64,000 nucleotides of DNA from Aquila chrysaetos chrysaetos (taxonomy: Eukaryota > Chordata > Aves > Accipitriformes > Accipitridae): positions 25,056,453 to 25,120,452 of the forward strand of contig NC_044023.1 in assembly GCF_900496995.4 (NCBI RefSeq). Reading direction: 5' to 3'. Below are positions 60,355-64,000 of this stretch, piece after piece; positions within the stretch are counted from its first letter, which is position 1, and every line of letters begins with the position of its first letter. The notes under the pieces were generated by a model, which saw only the letters and a list, made by a program, of their open reading frames with translations, searched no databases and was not told where the DNA came from. The translations under genes and the position numbers were made by a program.

Positions 60355-62115
60355 CTGAAAGCAAACAAGAAGTGAACCAAAATTTAGAGAGAAGGCTTGT
60401 AACAGTTTGAGGGCTCTTTCTGAAAACCAAATAATGATACAACCCCTCTCTGACAGGGCTGCAAAAGCAGTAGTGTGAATCTTTTGCTGGACTGGTGGCT
60501 CTTGCCTAAACAGGAGCAGTGCCTGTGTACTGCACGTTTATCTAGTCTTAGTCCTGAACTCAAACACTACCTCTGAAAGTCCAGTTCTTCATGATCATCC
60601 ACATGGCCATAAAGGTCAAATTAGCCATTACTTTAATGGCTGTCTTTGACATGATGATCCAGGAGGCAAACTAGAGGTTACTGAGAGTATGGGACAGTAT
60701 AGCAGCAGTTCTGAAAGCCTGAGACCCACTCCCAGTTATGTTCCTTTCAACCATTTTTTTGCTGAGTGCAAGTAGTAGTCTTTTTGGTACCCTGTCATTT
60801 CCTTTCATAGCACTAGCAACTTTTTTAGAAATCTGCGCTGTCTCAAACAGCACACTTGCTTTCCAAAATGCTGCTTTGAAATTTCTGAGCAGTAATGCAA
60901 TTAATTGTTAATTTACTCCCAAGAAACATCCATGAATTTTGCTTGCCAGACACTGCTTTGTACAAGTTAAAGGGAATAAGCCTTAATTGAATTGCAGTTT
61001 AGCTGTTACTGATAGCGGCAGTTTTGCTCACTGTATTTATGTAATGTTTTCTATATGTGTATGTTGCCTTTGCCTCTGCTTTTAGAAGCTAAATTGCAAG
61101 CTGGGAATGCAAAGTGTAATTAGCCATCTGTTGCTTTTTCCCTATTGTTGAACCAGAAATGATCACTTTTAAGGTTAGCGGAGCTAAGGTAAATGTATTG
61201 GATACGGAATTTGATGCTAATGGTATGAATTGCTGGCCAAATCGTGAACTCTTTTGTGCCTCAACCTCCTCATCTGTTTAAAGGGGATAATGTTGCTTCA
61301 TGTGATCATCACAGTGGTGATGAAAGTTTAAATAATTGATGTTTGCAAAGTGTTCTGAAGGCTTAAAGTACCAAATATTGCTATTACAACAGTTCTTGCA
61401 TTCTGTGTCCTTTCTTCAGCAAAATGAATTTTTATGCTTCTGCTTATGTAATCTGTCAGTTGTAACCAAACTTTGTATCACACTTACTTGTATTGCAGCT
61501 ATTCACAAAGGAGAAGAAATTAAAATACGAAAAGGGACTGGGAAGAGACAAAATACAGAAAAATGATCTAGTTGATATCCAACCTCCTTGGCTGTAAGGA
61601 GGAGCTTAAAAGCCAATATACAAGGCATTATTCTCACCTCTTCAGACTGCCTCCTGTCTTTCCCTGTTGGTAATAGTAGGACAAATACATCCTATTTATA
61701 CTTGCAAAACTACAAGGTTCTCCTGCCCACCAGAAATGGATCATAGCACCATCTATCTACAAAACATCTGGCAGTTACCAAGTGCACCAGAGAATGCCTA
61801 AGGACCTTGAAGTCTTTAGGTGTAAATATGTAGACTAAGGTTCACAGTGATTGACAGTTTATAATAGCATGAATAGCAAGAAGTTAAATAAATGAAGGGC
61901 AGTTTGTGAAGAGGGCTGCCAAGGCCCAGCTAGGGCTGTGGCTCACCCCTCAGCTAAGGACAGCTCCCTTGGGGACTCAAGTCTGTTAGGACCAGGTCTC
62001 AGAAGGCAGGTAGTGAGAACTGCCATTTATACCTATCACATCTACTTGTGCTGCCTGTAGGGAGTAAAGAAGGGAACTCAGATAGGAAACTATTTCAAGT
62101 CAAATTGCACAGTAC

Positions 62116-62244
62116 CTCATTTGCTATGTAGGTGTAGAGGACTTTGCCTTTGATAACAAACCAGCGTTTCTTCCAGTGTCTTTTGCCTCTCTTACATCTG
62201 CTGAGGTAACCACTGATGGTAGCTCCCTCTCCTGAGGCTGCCAC
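62116..62244 (-). CDS. FGD5: FGD5 exon: start of the C-terminal PH domain
   Basis: This 129-nt exon has phase 0 at both ends and encodes VAASGEGATISGYLSRCKRG followed by KRHWKKRWFVIKGKVLYTYI and ANE. GYL...K..W.KRWFVI...LYTY is the classic PH opening. The acceptor is chosen as tctcctaccctgctccag because it has the best pyrimidine tract; an earlier AG at 62273-62272 is possible. FGD5 activates Cdc42 and acts in endothelial cells (family knowledge). The FGD family is certain; FGD5 rather than another FGD is supported by the adjacent NR2C2. Confidence 0.9.
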
Positions 62245-63978
62245 CTGGAGCAGGGTAGGAGAAATCAGGATCTGTAACACCAAAGGCTTTTCCCCTCCTG
62301 ATTATGCATGTTAGCATCACCCCAGACAACCAGGTCTATGTCCATGAAACCATAAGTAGACCATTAAAAATATTGAGACAGAAAAAATATAAGCATGGTA
62401 TTACAGTTCTTTTTAACTGTTTGAAGATTTCTGGATAAACTTAGTTCTCAGTAACTCTGATGGAAAATATGCAGTTGAGTTATTATAGAGGTCAGCAAGT
62501 TTACAGTTATATTCTCAGAAGCCTAACTTGCCCCTTTTCACGGGTCTTTTTTTGTATATTAAAAGTACATGCTTCCAAAAAGGAATTACAGTCTTGTGGC
62601 TGAACACTTTTAAGATGTGGGTATATTTAGGACTTTGCAATGGTTTTATATCAATTTATGTTAATCACTTGACTATGACTTGGTTTCATTTGGGAAATAG
62701 TATTTCTGAGAAGTCACCCCTCTCACAGAAGTATTTTGAGATCTAAGTGGTTAATGTTCTTAAAGATCCAGATTTTGAGTAGATGTAACTATAAACACAC
62801 ACACAATGCAGTGTACATTATTAGTTACAGTAGTAAACTGCAGTGGTATTGGATTTAGAAACAAAGGGCAGAGATTCAAAACCAGCTTTTGTAGCACTGA
62901 CAGAAGAGAAGACTGAGCAGTAATAGAGCAGTGTTTTGCAGCAGAACAGAAATGCTCCAGGACCTGGCTAAAACAAGTTAGAAAAAGTTACGGAACAGTG
63001 CTATTGTGAGACAGTTCATATTAATAAACATGTGCTGCCTCCTCGTGGATAGAAAGGCAATGCTTTTTTCCTAATGGGGCTGAAATTTTGCCTGCCGGTT
63101 CTTTCAGTATTCAGTTTGTGTGTTTGTATTACATGCTTGTATCTTTGGCTCAGTTTCACCTCAGCATAAACAAACCTCAAGAAATTCTAGTCTCTTGACT
63201 GTACAATGAGTTCAGCAAGATGTTTGCACCCTATTCTCTTTAATAGAACAATAAATACCTGCAGATTTCAATGGAAGTACCTTACTGTGCTTGAATTCAA
63301 TGGGCAACTTTGCTACTGAGGCTACATCAACATGATTGGCACCTTGTTCCTGGAAAGAAAACTAATATAGCTGGAGAAGTCCTGGCCCCATTGAAATTGG
63401 TGGGAATTATATTTGTTTACATTGGTAGGATCAAGATTTTACCCATTTGATCTGAAATAGTTTGGTTTGAGCTGGAGGGAAAGTGCCTCATTAAACATGT
63501 ATGCTCCTGAATTGATTGCCAAGGACTAGAGTCTATTCCCTAAGTAAGTGGTATTTTAATTCTCTTGAAATCAAAGTAAGATTTCAGGAGTAAGAGTCTT
63601 GTCAGAAAAGGTAACTGGTCAACAGTGTATCATGCTCTGATGATACTCGTCATTGTGATCTGCCTTGTTGTACTGTCTAGTACCTTGAAGTCATCTTAGT
63701 TTTCTAAAGACTTCACAGGCTAGTGAGCAAATTAAAGTACACTGCTCTAATTGGGTTTCTCAGTGGACTCAAGAAGCTTCTGTGGTATTTTCAGAGCTCA
63801 GAGTATTTTGTATTTTAAACATCGTTGTGAAAAACAGAAAAAAATAATTGCATGATGAAAGTAGACCAGGGCATGGGCTGAGCCCACTGCACACAGAATA
63901 AGTTATAAACATAGCTGCTGAAGTATGAGCACACAGTTCTCTACAGTTCGTTGCCTTTCTCAGGCAGCCTGGTCCTAC

Positions 63979-64000
63979 CTCCATAAGAGCTGAAGGAATC
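63979..64000 (-). CDS. FGD5: FGD5 exon, cut by the window edge
   Basis: The last 22 bases of the window, read on the minus strand, end in IPSALME followed by donor GTAGGA at 63978-63973. The frame leaves in phase 0, exactly what the next exon needs, and the joined sequence IPSALME-VAASGEG resembles the segment between the FYVE and PH domains of FGD proteins. The rest of the exon, including the FYVE zinc-finger part, lies beyond the window. Confidence 0.7.

Larger units (their letters stand above)
59451..63978 (-). other. FGD5: FGD5 3' introns
   Basis: Three introns (59451-60205, 60355-62115 and 62245-63978) of ordinary AT-rich sequence with no recognised transposon, RNA gene or other element. 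Short open frames inside are chance. Confidence 0.6.

Noticed and set aside
1..64000. tRNA, rRNA, microRNA, CRISPR or bacterial-type features
   Set aside because: No cloverleaf with A and B boxes, no rRNA similarity and no regularly spaced direct repeats were seen. The DNA is vertebrate; prokaryotic feature types do not apply.

Overview
The window is vertebrate nuclear DNA, almost certainly from a bird. It carries several 5'-truncated CR1 LINE copies, two of them ending in the ATTCTATG-type 3' tail, and a solo ERVL-type LTR of a kind common in neoavian birds. Two vertebrate genes with ordinary GT-AG introns lie on the minus strand in the order known from mammals: FGD5 upstream and NR2C2 downstream. 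The species cannot be named from this sequence alone.

Layout, left to right. 1-8.8 kb is the 3' flank and probable 3' UTR of NR2C2, with one old CR1 copy. 8.8-44.2 kb holds 14 coding exons of NR2C2 (TR4, testicular receptor 4), an orphan nuclear receptor. I spliced them by hand: all phases agree, the total is 1890 nt including the stop (629 codons), and the part from the internal Met-34 is 596 residues, the length I know for the canonical mammalian protein. The introns carry two CR1 copies, the solo LTR with a perfect 5-bp target duplication, and several small repeats. 46.2-48.2 kb is a strong CpG island with CCAAT boxes, two YY1-type motifs, a dense G-quadruplex motif and splice donors on both strands. 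It is the NR2C2 promoter and first noncoding exon, and probably also the start of a divergent plus-strand transcript. In mammals that position is occupied by the lncRNA FGD5-AS1. 48-59 kb has no protein-coding gene I can support. It is the expected body of that lncRNA and contains a GC-rich 39-bp minisatellite at 53.1-53.5 kb. 59.4-64 kb holds the last four coding exons of FGD5 (the upstream one cut by the window edge), encoding the C-terminal PH domain and stop.

How the genes relate. FGD5 is a Rho-family (Cdc42) guanine nucleotide exchange factor and NR2C2 a DNA-binding transcription factor. They are linked by conserved synteny rather than shared function. The 3' end of FGD5 and the 3' end of the putative lncRNA converge near 58-59.4 kb. 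The lncRNA and NR2C2 start head to head, apparently with overlapping 5' ends, in the CpG island.

Limits. Exon boundaries come from reading frames and splice consensus only. Transcription start sites, poly(A) sites and the lncRNA exons cannot be determined here. I found no new protein system. The points most worth checking are the bidirectional promoter, the minisatellite, the CR1 copy abutting an NR2C2 splice acceptor, the dated LTR insertion and an RFX-type X-box in the last NR2C2 intron.
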